64,000 nt of DNA. Origin: Streptomyces alfalfae. GTDB taxonomy: Bacteria; Actinomycetota; Actinomycetes; Streptomycetales; Streptomycetaceae. The notes beneath the pieces were generated by a model. The model was not told the DNA's origin and searched no databases. It was given only the letters and a program-made list of their open reading frames with translations. Below, one piece after another: positions 37,292 to 47,034 of this stretch. The position numbers and the translations under genes are program-made. Numbering within the stretch: the stretch's first letter is position 1; every line of letters begins with the position of its first letter. The DNA is taken from contig NZ_QEXM01000057.1 of assembly GCF_004127445.1 (NCBI RefSeq), forward strand, positions 248,001 to 312,000, given 5' to 3'.

Positions 37292-37690
37292 CGGCATCGC
37301 GGACGCACTGCACGCCGTCGAACGCCCCCCACTACGGCTACGAGCCGGGAACCCGCATCTGCTTCGCCGTCGATTTCGAGGCCCTCGGCCACCAGGTGAC
37401 GGAGCGCATGCCGCCGCACTTCCGCGCCGTCGGGGACACCATGGCCGAGCACGGCCCCGCATACCAGGTGGGCGTGCACGGTCCGCGCGACGTATGCGGC
37501 CACGTCCACGCGGCCGGTTTCACTCCGGCGGGTTTCGTCAGTGGCATGTCCACCGGATTCTCCGGAAACCCGGGGTATCCGCTGCCCGCGGAACGGGCCT
37601 TCGACAACGACCCGGTCTACGACATCACCACCATTCCCTTGGTCCCCATCGAGGGCGCCCACGAGCTCGGCGTGTCACGTCCTGGCCTTG
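37292..37690 (+). pseudogene. 5'-truncated remnant of a DUF1906-type glycoside-hydrolase-like protein
   Basis: After an in-frame TAA near 37289 the frame reads PHYGYEPGTRICFAVDFEA, then YQVGVHGPRDVC, GFVSGMSTGFSGNPGYP and LPAERAFDNDPVYD. This matches the second half of the DUF1906 (Rv2525c-like, GH25-related TIM barrel) proteins: the GTxIYFAVDFD strand, the VGVYGxxxVC strand and the FSGN...PLPxxWAFDQ end. The N-terminal half, start codon and signal peptide are missing. After about residue 125 the frame runs into DNA antisense to the regulator gene. It is therefore a decayed gene, probably once a secreted wall-associated protein. Breakpoints lie on both sides, next to the chimeric regulator, suggesting a deletion-prone site. 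Confidence 0.6.
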
Positions 37691-38763
37691 GCGCCGGCGA
37701 AGGGAACAGCCAGCAGCGTTGCGCCGCCTGTCCCGGTCGCGGGCGTTGTCCGTAGCGCGACGGGCCCTTGGCGGGTGGGCCGTTCCCCGAGGAACCGGCG
37801 CTGGCTCTCCAGGAACCCGTCCGCGAAGAGCGAACGGGGAGAGAAGAGCGCCATGAGGGTGAGTTTCAGGTCCGACTGCTCCAAGGACCGTTTGACCAGC
37901 GAGTGGGCCGCATCCGGGTAACGCTCGACCGTCAGCGCGCCTCCCGCGTCCAGCACCTTGCGGTAGACGCGCTCCGTGTCCGCTTTGAAGACCCGTGCGA
38001 AGTGCCGCTCGCTGAGACACATCCGGGCCGCGAGCGCCGCCGCGGACAGGTCGTCCGTGAGGTGGTCGGCGATGTACGCCCGGAGCTCGTCGATGTCCCT
38101 GCGGGCCGACGCCGGGCGGCTGAGCGGCACGGAGAACTGGCTCTGGCCGCCCTGCCGCTTGAGGTACATGACGAGCTGCCGGGCCACCGCGAGGGCGACC
38201 TCCTCGCCCTGGTCCTCGGCCACCAGGGCGAGCGCCAGGTCCAGGCAGGCGCTGATCCCGGCCCCGGTCCACAGCCGTCCGCGGTCCGTCCGTACGAAGA
38301 TCGGGTCCGGGTCGACCGTGACGGCCGGGTGGTCGGCCGCCAGCTGGGCAGCGGTCGACCAGTGCGTCGTCGCCGTGTGGCCGTCCAGGAGCCCGGCCGC
38401 CGCGAGCAGGTGGGCGCCCACGCACACCGAGGCCACCCGCCGGGCCTGCGGCGCGGTCGCCGCCAGCCACGCCACGACCTCGGCGTCGATGCGGGCGACG
38501 GGCCCCTGGCCGGTCATGTCGACCGCGCCGGGCACCAGCAGGGTGTCCACCCGGCCGGTGTCGGCGAACGCCAGGTCCGTGAGCAGCCGCACGCCCGCCG
38601 ACGTGCGCACCGCACCGGCCTCCGGCCCCGCGAGCAGGACCTCGTAGCCGGGGCGGCCCCCGGTCTCCCGGTCGGCCAGCGCGAAGACCTCGGCGGGGCC
38701 TGTGACGTCGAGCAGGTCGACGTCGGGGAAGACCGCGATGACGACGCGGTGTGTGGTGGGCAT
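37675..38763 (-). CDS. GlxA-type (DJ-1/PfpI plus AraC) regulator with a foreign C-terminal tail
   Basis: 362 residues. Residues 5-195 are a DJ-1/PfpI-like domain with the nucleophile-elbow region SVCVGAHLLAAAGLLDG, as in GlxA-family regulators. From 222 an AraC helix-turn-helix begins (LSAAALAARMCLSERHFARVFKA, 239-261). A normal member continues with a second HTH and ends near residue 320. Here, directly after the recognition helix, the sequence becomes VYRKVLDAGGALTVERYPDA and AHSLVKRS (266-292), then GFLESQRRFL. This reads like the C-terminal end of an alpha/beta hydrolase, including a plausible catalytic His287. The junction is around VFKADTE (bases about 37970-37990). The protein keeps one HTH only, so normal DNA binding is doubtful. 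Confidence 0.8.
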   Translation of the reverse strand: MPTTHRVVIAVFPDVDLLDVTGPAEVFALADRETGGRPGYEVLLAGPEAGAVRTSAGVRLLTDLAFADTGRVDTLLVPGAVDMTGQGPVARIDAEVVAWLAATAPQARRVASVCVGAHLLAAAGLLDGHTATTHWSTAAQLAADHPAVTVDPDPIFVRTDRGRLWTGAGISACLDLALALVAEDQGEEVALAVARQLVMYLKRQGGQSQFSVPLSRPASARRDIDELRAYIADHLTDDLSAAALAARMCLSERHFARVFKADTERVYRKVLDAGGALTVERYPDAAHSLVKRSLEQSDLKLTLMALFSPRSLFADGFLESQRRFLGERPTRQGPVALRTTPATGTGGATLLAVPFAGAKART

Positions 38764-38866
38764 GCGGCCATCCTCACGGCCGCCGGGGGCGACCGCAATG
38801 ACGATTCCCTGTCACATCCGGACATGAGCGCGGAGAGGCGCTGGGCCGGACGCCGGGGCATGCGGA

Positions 38867-38907
38867 AGCGGGCCCCGGCGGTGGGGGGAGTACCGCCGGG
38901 GCCCGCT
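38867..38907 (-). terminator. Perfect 16-bp hairpin after argG
   Basis: Arms 38867-38882 and 38892-38907 are perfectly complementary, with a 9-base loop. It lies about 30 bases beyond the argG stop and before the start of the GlxA-like gene on the same strand, so it should end the argG transcript. The stem is almost all G/C and has no T-run. Confidence 0.85.
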
Positions 38908-38938
38908 GGCCTCAGTGCGCACGGCCGATGGGCCGGGG

Positions 38939-40423
<1,485 letters not shown>

Positions 40424-40562
40424 CCCCGTGCTTCCGTACGGCGACGCGTCGCCCTGTGTTCGCCCAGGTGTCATCTTCCGTCGCCGTGGGTGGGCGAGGA
40501 TGCGAGGCCCGACAGCGGTGACCGGGCGGCGGTGTGCCGGCCGGCCTCTCGAAAGGACGACG

Positions 40563-41711
40563 TTGCTGCGCCCACGGCCACGACGTACACAGCACAGCGG
40601 CAGGACACTCGGGGCGGGCTCGGCGGCGGTCGTGCTGTCGCTGGCCCTGGCGGGCTGCGGGCTCCTGGGGGAGGGGGCGGAGGACGGCGACGGAAGCGCT
40701 TCGTCCGTCGGGTCCCAAGCCGCCGACATCGACTGCGCTAAGTCGGGCAAGGTCCCCGGGACGGGTTCGAGCGCCCAGCAGAACGCCATGAAGCACTGGA
40801 TCAAGGAGTACGAAGCGGCCTGCCCCGGGGTGCGGATCGCCTACAACCCGCTCGGATCGGGAGCCGGGGGAGCGCAGTTCCTGCGCGGCGCGACCGCGTT
40901 CGGCGGCTCCGACAGCCCCCTGCGCGCCGACGAGGTCGAGCTGTCGAAGCGGGTCTGCGAAGGCGGGCGCGCCATCGACCTGCCCATGGTGGGCGGTCCC
41001 ATCGCGATCGGCTACGACCTGCCGGGCGTGCGGGACCTGGTGCTCGACGCCACGACCCTCGCCAAGATCTTCGACCGGCGGATCACGGCCTGGGACGACC
41101 CGGAGATCCGGCGGCTCAACCCCGGCGTCGAGCTGCCCTCCCTCCCCGTCCGCCCGGTGCACCGGTCCGACGACTCGGGCACCACGCAGAACTTCCAGGC
41201 CTATCTCGCGGGCGCCGCCCCCGACGTCTGGCGGCACCCGCCGGGCAAGGCCTGGCAGGGCAAGGGCGGCGCGTCGGCGAGCGGTTCGAGCGGTGTCGCC
41301 TCCGAAGTGACGTCCGGCTTCGGCGCGATCGGCTACTTCGAGCTGTCCTTCGCGCGGGCCCGCCACATCAAGACCGTCAGCATCGACACGGGCGCGCCCG
41401 CGCCGGTCGCGCCGACACCGAGGACGGCGTCGGCGGGGATCGCGGCGGCCCGGGTCGCCGGGAACGGCAAAGACCTGACGCTGAAGTTCCGCCACGACTC
41501 CTCGGCGCCCGGCGCGTATCCGATCGTCCAGATCACGTACGAGATCGTGTGCGACAAGGGCAATCAGAAGGCGACGCTGCCCGCCCTGAAGTCCTTCCTG
41601 GCCCACACGTCGAGCGAGGCGGGCCAGAAGCGGCTGTCCCGGCTGCACTACGCGCCGCTGCCGGAGTCCTTGGCGGAGCGGGTGCGGGAGGTCGTGAGCG
41701 GGCTGTCCTGA
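40563..41711 (+). CDS. PstS-like phosphate-binding lipoprotein
   Basis: 382 residues. The lipobox LALAGC near residue 32 indicates a lipoprotein. The PstS blocks are GSSAQQNAMKHWIKEYEAAC, LGSGAGGAQFLRG, FGGSDSPL and HRSDDSGTTQNF, which together line the phosphate pocket. It would capture phosphate outside the membrane for an ABC importer, but no pstCAB genes follow, so it may be a second, orphan PstS-type protein. TTG at 40563 is chosen because AAAGGA lies six bases before it and it gives a normal lipoprotein signal; ATG at 40500 is an alternative with a poorer site. It is divergent from argG. No PHO box is obvious. Confidence 0.85.
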   Translation: MLRPRPRRTQHSGRTLGAGSAAVVLSLALAGCGLLGEGAEDGDGSASSVGSQAADIDCAKSGKVPGTGSSAQQNAMKHWIKEYEAACPGVRIAYNPLGSGAGGAQFLRGATAFGGSDSPLRADEVELSKRVCEGGRAIDLPMVGGPIAIGYDLPGVRDLVLDATTLAKIFDRRITAWDDPEIRRLNPGVELPSLPVRPVHRSDDSGTTQNFQAYLAGAAPDVWRHPPGKAWQGKGGASASGSSGVASEVTSGFGAIGYFELSFARARHIKTVSIDTGAPAPVAPTPRTASAGIAAARVAGNGKDLTLKFRHDSSAPGAYPIVQITYEIVCDKGNQKATLPALKSFLAHTSSEAGQKRLSRLHYAPLPESLAERVREVVSGLS

Positions 41712-41758
41712 TCCGGCTGCGGGGTGCGCCGACGGGCTTCGGGCCGCGGGTGGCCACG

Positions 41759-41830
41759 GCGGACGGCTGAGCCCGTGGCGTGGCGGCGGCAGGGGCGGAC
41801 GGCTGAGCCTCTTGCGTGGTGGTGGCAAGG
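41759..41830 (+). repeat. 36-bp imperfect tandem duplication
   Basis: Units 41759-41794 and 41795-41830 match at 30 of 36 positions, each starting GCGGACGGCTGAGCC. The pair lies just after the PstS-like gene. Neither unit forms an evident hairpin or ORF. Confidence 0.8.
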
Positions 41831-41964
41831 GCGTGGCGGCAGTGTGCCCACCCGCCAGTGGCGCAGGTCACGCCGGGGCGGGGGAACTCGGCCATGCCCC
41901 GGCCCGACTCCTGGATCGGCTCGGGCCCAGCCGGGCCATGGCCCGTCTATCCAGGGAGCGCCCT

Positions 41965-43443
41965 ATGCCCGCCGAATCCACCGTCGTCGCCGAAGGCGAG
42001 GGGCGACCACCCGGCGAGCCCGCGGAGGCGTCGCGCGAGACGCGGGCCGAGGGCGCGCCCAAGCGGTCCGGCTGGGCGACCTTGCGGCCGCTCGTGCTGC
42101 GGCTCCATTTCTACGCCGGGCTGCTGATCGCGCCGTTCCTGCTCGTCGCCGCCACGACGGGCCTGCTCTACGCGTGTTCGTACCAGGCCGAGAAGATCGT
42201 GTACGCCGACGAGCTGCGCGTCCCGGTGCCGCCGGGGAAGGGCGAACTGCCCCTGACGCGGCAGATGGCCGCCGCCCGCGCCGCACACCCCGAGGGCTCG
42301 ATCAGCGCGGTCAGGCCCTCGCCGGAGGAGGGGGCCACCACGCGCGTCCTGCTGTCCGGCGTGCCGGGCGTCGACCCCGACCACACCCTCGCCGTCTTCG
42401 TGGACCCGTACACGGCCGAGGTGCGCGGCGACCTGGAGCAGTACGGCTCGACGGGGGCCCTCCCGCTGCGCACCTGGATCGACGAGCTCCACCGCGATCT
42501 GCACCTCGGGGAGGCCGGCCGCCTCTACAGCGAACTCGCGGCGAGCTGGCTGTGGGTGATCGCGGGCGGCGGCCTCGTGCTCTGGCTGGGACGCCGCAGG
42601 TCGCAGCGGAAGGCGCGCGGCACGACGGGCCGCCGCCGCACCCTGGCGCTGCACGGCTCGGTCGGCGTCTGGGCGGCCCTCGGCCTGGTCTTCCTGTCGG
42701 CCACGGGGCTGACCTGGTCGGCGTACGCGGGCCAGAGCGTCAGCGACCTCCGCGAGGCCATCGGCCAGACCACGCCCGCGGTGTCGTCGACCGTCACGCC
42801 CGGCGCGGAGCCGGCGGCGGAGCCCGCGGGTGAGCACTCCGGCCACGGCGGGAGCGGCGGCTCCGGGGCCGCGGACGGCGAGGGGGCGGCCCGCGCGGAC
42901 GTCGGGCTCGACGCCGTCCTGAAGGCCGCCCGCGGCCAGGGGCTCTCCAACCCCGTGGAGATCGTGCCGCCCGCCGACGCCTCGTCCGCGTACGTGGTCC
43001 GGCAGATCCAGCGAAGCTGGCCGGAGAAGCAGGACTCCATCGCCGTGGACCCCGCGAACGGCGAGGTCACCGACGTCCTGCGGTTCGACGACTACCCGGT
43101 GCTCGCCAAGCTGACGCGCTGGGGCATCGACGCGCACTCCGGTTCGCTGTTCGGCCTCGTCAACCAGTTCGCCCTCATCGCGCTCGCCCTCTGCCTGATC
43201 CTCCTGATCGTCTGGGGCTACCGCATGTGGTGGCAGCGCGGCCGGGGCTCCGCCTTCGGCCGGCCCGTGGCGCGCGGGGCGTGGCAGAACGTCCCGGCCC
43301 ACGTCCTCGTCCCGCTGCTCGCGGCGGTCGCCGTCGTCGGCTACTTCGTCCCGCTGCTCGGCATCCCGCTCGCGGCGTTCCTCGCGGTGGACATCGCGCT
43401 GGGCGAGCTCGCCTACCGGCGGGGGAGGCGCACATACGCCTGA
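41965..43443 (+). CDS. PepSY-associated transmembrane protein
   Basis: 492 residues. It starts with a charged cytoplasmic head, then the first membrane segment HFYAGLLIAPFLLVAATTGLLY (about 47-68). An extracytoplasmic PepSY-like region follows, then two segments near 190-207 and 223-243, a second external PepSY region containing a His/Gly/Ser-rich linker (HSGHGGSGGSG near 290), and paired segments near the C-terminus. PepSY_TM proteins of this shape are often linked to metal or iron reduction or to protease regulation; the precise role is unknown. ATG at 41965 has AGGGAG six bases upstream. The Cys-rich copper-type protein encoded 0.8 kb away is suggestive but not evidence of a link. Confidence 0.87.
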   Translation: MPAESTVVAEGEGRPPGEPAEASRETRAEGAPKRSGWATLRPLVLRLHFYAGLLIAPFLLVAATTGLLYACSYQAEKIVYADELRVPVPPGKGELPLTRQMAAARAAHPEGSISAVRPSPEEGATTRVLLSGVPGVDPDHTLAVFVDPYTAEVRGDLEQYGSTGALPLRTWIDELHRDLHLGEAGRLYSELAASWLWVIAGGGLVLWLGRRRSQRKARGTTGRRRTLALHGSVGVWAALGLVFLSATGLTWSAYAGQSVSDLREAIGQTTPAVSSTVTPGAEPAAEPAGEHSGHGGSGGSGAADGEGAARADVGLDAVLKAARGQGLSNPVEIVPPADASSAYVVRQIQRSWPEKQDSIAVDPANGEVTDVLRFDDYPVLAKLTRWGIDAHSGSLFGLVNQFALIALALCLILLIVWGYRMWWQRGRGSAFGRPVARGAWQNVPAHVLVPLLAAVAVVGYFVPLLGIPLAAFLAVDIALGELAYRRGRRTYA

Positions 43444-43444
43444 A

Positions 43445-43485
43445 CCCTCCGATCCGCCGACGACGTGACCCCTCCGATCCGCCGA
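43445..43485. repeat. 16-bp direct repeat, 25-bp period, in a convergent gap
   Basis: CCCTCCGATCCGCCGA occurs at 43445 and 43470, with a looser third copy near 43497. The array fills the 74-base gap between the convergent PepSY and VOC genes. No hairpin is evident. Confidence 0.7.
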
Positions 43486-43517
43486 GGACCTGGAACCCCA
43501 CCGACCCGCCGACGGGG

Positions 43518-43967
43518 CTAGGACGATGCGGTCGGGGCCGGCCCCGCGGCGACGCAGAACTCGTTGCCCTCCGGGTCGGCCATCACTATGTGGTGACCGG
43601 TGATCTCGGCGAGCACGCCGCCGCCCGCCGCGACGAGCCGCTCGGACTCCGCCTTGACCCTGGCCCAGCGCTCGCCCGCCGAGCCGTGCCCCGGCACGCG
43701 GACGTCGATGTGAAGGCGGTTCTTCGCGGTCTTCGGCTCGGGCACCTTGAGCAGCGACAGGCGGGGACCGCGCCCCTCGGGGTCGCAGAGCCAGGCCCCG
43801 TCGTCCACGGATTCGTCCGCGGGCGGGCCGAAGCTCGCGAACCACTCCTCGCGGGTGGTGAACGGCGCGGGCGGCGGCTCGTCGACATAGCCGAGGGCCG
43901 TTTTCCAGAAGGCGCCGAGGAGTTGGGCGTCGGCGCAGTCGAGGGTCAGGTCGATCATATAAGCCAT
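43518..43967 (-). CDS. VOC (glyoxalase/bleomycin-resistance) superfamily protein
   Basis: 149 residues covering two beta-alpha-beta-beta-beta units. The first begins IDLTLDCADAQLLGAFW; the second has NRLHIDVRVPG near 90 and ends with MADPEGNEFCVA. The HID and DPEGNEF blocks are characteristic of the glyoxalase-like VOC fold. A small-molecule binding or isomerase/dioxygenase-like role is usual; no substrate can be assigned. ATG at 43967 is used. The gene stands alone, converging on the PepSY gene. Confidence 0.88.
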   Translation of the reverse strand: MAYMIDLTLDCADAQLLGAFWKTALGYVDEPPPAPFTTREEWFASFGPPADESVDDGAWLCDPEGRGPRLSLLKVPEPKTAKNRLHIDVRVPGHGSAGERWARVKAESERLVAAGGGVLAEITGHHIVMADPEGNEFCVAAGPAPTASS

Positions 43968-44209
43968 GTGCGGACCGTAGCGCGCGGCACTGACAACGGG
44001 CCCGGGATGTACAGGCCGTCGCGGTCCCGTCGAAAACGAGTGCGGCTCGGGTGTGTGAGGCCCGTCAGAGCGGGCAATCGATGGGTGGGCCCCGCCGTGT
44101 CTCCCCCGTCGCGGCGGGGCTCCTTCGCGCCCGGCACGCCGTGCCCCTCCTCCGGCAGGTCCCCGTGCCGCTCCTCCGCCAGGTTTGAGCCTCACCAGGG
44201 CGGAAACCC

Positions 44210-44680
44210 GTGCCCGGCCGAAGGGCGAGGTCCCGTGACCGCCACGACACCCTTGCCGTCCGGCCCCCGGGCGGTGCGACCCGCGCCCGTCCCGACGGAG
44301 GAGCCGCAGCAGGGGGACCGGCCGGAGCCCGTCAGGTGCTGGAAGCGCGTTTCGCCTGCGCACGGGTCTGTGACGAGTGCGTCCGGGTCTGCGCCCGGCG
44401 CCGCCCGGCCGACGGGCCGAGCCATGCGCTCCGTCTCACCGCCGCCTGCGCCGACGTCTGCGACGCGACCTTCCGCGTCCTCGCCGGGCGGGGCGCGTAC
44501 GGCGAGGAGGACGAGCAGCGCGTACGCGTGCAGGTCGAGTGGTGCCGCGCCGTCCGCCGCCAGTGCGCGGCCCTCTGCGCCACGTGCCCCGCGTCGGCCG
44601 GCTGCGCGAAGGCCTGCCGCCGCTGCGAACGGGCCTGCGACGACCTCACGAAGGCGCTGACGGGACCCGCGACGGCCTAG
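44210..44680 (+). CDS. Cys-rich four-helix-bundle protein, copper-storage (Csp/DUF326)-like
   Basis: Up to 156 residues. The conserved part (about residue 47 on) has fourteen cysteines in paired CxxxC/CxxC spacings: CARVCDECVRVC, CADVC, CRAVRRQCAALCATC and CAKACRRCERAC. This is the pattern of Csp copper-storage proteins, whose Cys-lined four-helix core binds many Cu(I) ions. No signal peptide is visible, so it is probably a cytosolic (Csp3-like) form. The start is uncertain: GTG at 44210 or GTG at 44336, the latter just before the helical core; the stretch between looks only weakly coding. No copper exporter or CsoR gene lies in the immediate vicinity. Confidence 0.78.
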   Translation: MPGRRARSRDRHDTLAVRPPGGATRARPDGGAAAGGPAGARQVLEARFACARVCDECVRVCARRRPADGPSHALRLTAACADVCDATFRVLAGRGAYGEEDEQRVRVQVEWCRAVRRQCAALCATCPASAGCAKACRRCERACDDLTKALTGPATA

Positions 44681-44745
44681 TGAAGGCGCCGGGCCGAGGC
44701 GACGGGCCCCGCGGCACTCGCTCCCGCACCGCCATTCCCTATTTC

Positions 44746-44759
44746 TGCAACGCGTTCTA
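44746..44759. promoter_or_regulatory. KstR-type palindrome TGCAACGCGTTCTA
   Basis: The 14 bases fit TNNAACNNGTTNNA, the operator of the TetR-family regulator KstR, at every defined position. The site lies 56 bases upstream of the acyl-CoA dehydrogenase GTG. KstR-type sites control sterol and fatty-acid catabolism in actinobacteria, matching the gene downstream. Which Streptomyces TetR protein would read it is not known from this window. Confidence 0.6.
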
Positions 44760-44814
44760 CTGTGTGCGCCGTCAGGTCCGGGAGCGAGTGAGCCAGCCAG
44801 AGCCTGGAGGGGCC

Positions 44815-46002
44815 GTGCACCTCGAATACACGCCGGAGCAGCAGCGGTTGCGCACCGAACTGCGCGCGTACTTCGCCGGCCTCGTGCCGGACGACGTGCA
44901 CGTCCGCCATGCCGAACCCGCCGCCCGGAAGCGGTTCTACCGGGAGACCATCCGCCGCCTGGGCGCGGACGGCTGGCTGGGGGTCGGGTGGCCCGAGGAG
45001 TACGGCGGCCGCGGGCTCACGCCCATGGAGCAGTTCATCTTCTTCGACGAGGCCGCACAGGCGGGCGTGCCGCTGCCGCTGATGGCACTCAACACCGTGG
45101 GCCCCACGCTCATGCGGTTCGGGACCGAGGAGCAGAAGAGCTACTTCCTGCCGAGGATCCTCTCCGGCGAACTCGACTTCGCCATCGGCTACAGCGAGCC
45201 CGCCGCCGGCACGGACCTCGCGGCGCTGCGGACGAAGGCGGTGAGGGACGGCGACGAGTACGTCGTCAACGGGCAGAAGATCTGGACGACCAACGGCGAC
45301 ACCGCCGACTGGGTCTGGCTCGCCGTGCGCACGGCGGCGCCCGAGGAGGGCGTCCCGCTCCACAAGGGCATCACCATGCTCCTGGTCCCGACGACCGCCC
45401 CGGGCTACTCCTGCACCCTCATCAACACCCTCGCCTCGCACGACACCACGGCCGGCTACTACGAGAACGTCCGCGTCCCCGTCACCCACCGCGTCGGCGA
45501 GGAGAACAAGGGCTGGCGCCTCATCACCAACCAGCTCAACCACGAGCGCGTCACCCTCGCCGCCCACGGCACGATGGCCATCCGCGCCCTCCACGACGTA
45601 CAGCGCTGGGCCATGGACACCAAGCTCGCCGACGGCCGCCGGGTCATCGACCTCGGCTGGGTCCGCCGGCGCCTGGCCATGACCCACACCAGGCTCGACG
45701 CGATGAAGCTCCTCAACTGGCGGATGGTCAACGCCGTCCAGGAGGGCACCCTCACCCCGCAGGACGCCTCCGCCGTCAAGGTCTACGGCTCCGAGGCGCG
45801 CCGCGACGCGTACGCCTGGCTCATGGAGGTCATCGGCGCGGCGGGCGCCCTCAAGGAGGGCTCGGCGGGCACGGTCCTGCGCGGCGATCTCGAACGCGGC
45901 TACCGCTCGGCGGTCATCTTCACCTTCGGCGGCGGCAACAACGAGATCCAGCGGGAGATCATCTCCTGGATCGGCCTGGGGATGCCGCGCGTACGGCGAT
46001 GA
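44815..46002 (+). CDS. Acyl-CoA dehydrogenase (FadE type)
   Basis: 395 residues, normal for the family. It has the N-terminal helical domain, IGYSEPAAGTDLAALRTKA (about 122-140) and QKIWTTNG in the FAD/substrate region, and the C-terminal signature GGGNNEIQREIISWIGLGMPR. It should introduce an alpha,beta double bond into an acyl-CoA, with FAD passing electrons to ETF. The GTG start is set by GGAGG five bases upstream; the longer open frame upstream is the shadow of the Cys-rich gene. A KstR-type palindrome sits in the promoter, suggesting sterol or branched-acid catabolism. The MpaB-family oxygenase gene follows 72 bases later, so the two may be co-transcribed. Confidence 0.94.
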   Translation: MHLEYTPEQQRLRTELRAYFAGLVPDDVHVRHAEPAARKRFYRETIRRLGADGWLGVGWPEEYGGRGLTPMEQFIFFDEAAQAGVPLPLMALNTVGPTLMRFGTEEQKSYFLPRILSGELDFAIGYSEPAAGTDLAALRTKAVRDGDEYVVNGQKIWTTNGDTADWVWLAVRTAAPEEGVPLHKGITMLLVPTTAPGYSCTLINTLASHDTTAGYYENVRVPVTHRVGEENKGWRLITNQLNHERVTLAAHGTMAIRALHDVQRWAMDTKLADGRRVIDLGWVRRRLAMTHTRLDAMKLLNWRMVNAVQEGTLTPQDASAVKVYGSEARRDAYAWLMEVIGAAGALKEGSAGTVLRGDLERGYRSAVIFTFGGGNNEIQREIISWIGLGMPRVRR

Positions 46003-46074
46003 CCCGGGCGCCGGACACCCGTCACGGGACGGCGTCACACTGGAGGACATGACCGGCCCCCGGAGGTGGACCCC

Positions 46075-47034
46075 GTGACCGACCCCGCTGTGACCGACCC
46101 CGCGCACGCGCCCTCGCCCGACCCCGGACTCTTCGGGCCGGGTTCGGTGACCTGGCAGGTGCACTCCGACCCCATGATGTGGGTCGCGGGGATACGCGCC
46201 CTCTACCTTCAGGCCCTGCATCCCCGAGCGGTGCGCGGCGTCATGCAGAACAGCGACTTCCGCGCCGACGCCTGGGGGCGGCTGATGCGCACCGCCGGGT
46301 TCGTCGGGACCACCACCTACGGCACCACCGAGGCCGCCGAGCGCGCCGGCGCGCGGGTGCGCAAGATCCACGCGACGCTCACGGCCACCGACCCGGCGAC
46401 GGGGGAGCGGTACCGGGTCGACGAGCCGGAGCTGCTGCTCTGGGTGCACTGCGCGGAGATCGACTCCTACCTCCACGTCGCACGCCGGTCGGGGCTGCGG
46501 ATGCCGGACGCCCTCGCCGACCGGTATGTGCGCGAGCACCGCGAGAGCGCCCGGCTGGTGGGGCTCGATCCGGCCGATGTGCCGGGGTCCACGGCCGAGC
46601 TGCGGGCGTACTTCCGTGACGTGCGGGGCGAGTTGGCCGCCGGTCCAGGCGCCCGCGCCGTGGACGACTTCCTGCGGTGTCCGCCGACGCCGCCCCTGCT
46701 GGTCCCGGCGCGCTTCCTGCTGTGGCGGCAGGTGGCCCGCCTCGCGTACGCCTCGCTGCCCGCGTACGCGCACGAGCTGTACGGCAGGGCCGCCCCGCCG
46801 CCCGCCGTGGTGACGCGCCGCCTTGTCCTCACCGGCGCCGTCCTGCGCACCGTCCCCAGCCGTCTGCGCTGGCAACTTCCGCCCAAGCACATCCTGCGCG
46901 CCATGGCCAGGCTCGGCCCCGGCAGCCGCCCTGCCCCGTACAAACTTCACAGACCAGAAGCCATACTGGACGGGCCGGGGAGGGCGCAGCGAGGCGACGG
47001 GGGCGACGGCGCGAGATGGCGGACACCAGGCTGA
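46075..47034 (+). CDS. MpaB/latex-clearing-type oxygenase (DUF2236 family)
   Basis: 319 residues. Family blocks are visible: GPGSVTWQVHSDPMMWVAGI, LYLQALHPRAVRGVMQ, the helix GRLMRTAGFVGTTTYGT, and WVHCAEIDSYL near residue 140. DUF2236/MpaB-type proteins are b-type-haem oxygenases or related; relatives include rubber oxygenase Lcp and the fungal MpaB. No signal peptide is apparent. GTG at 46075 is chosen because GGAGG lies eight bases upstream; an alternative GTG lies three codons earlier. Its last 19 bases overlap the start of the Ser/Thr kinase gene, so translation of the two is linked. The C-terminal 30 residues are low-complexity and may not be conserved. Confidence 0.85.
   Translation: MTDPAVTDPAHAPSPDPGLFGPGSVTWQVHSDPMMWVAGIRALYLQALHPRAVRGVMQNSDFRADAWGRLMRTAGFVGTTTYGTTEAAERAGARVRKIHATLTATDPATGERYRVDEPELLLWVHCAEIDSYLHVARRSGLRMPDALADRYVREHRESARLVGLDPADVPGSTAELRAYFRDVRGELAAGPGARAVDDFLRCPPTPPLLVPARFLLWRQVARLAYASLPAYAHELYGRAAPPPAVVTRRLVLTGAVLRTVPSRLRWQLPPKHILRAMARLGPGSRPAPYKLHRPEAILDGPGRAQRGDGGDGARWRTPG

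Noticed and set aside
44235-44660. Alternative frame starting GTG at 44235 over the Cys-rich gene
   Set aside because: Ser/Pro/Ala-rich translation without family features; the other frame carries the regular Cys spacing.
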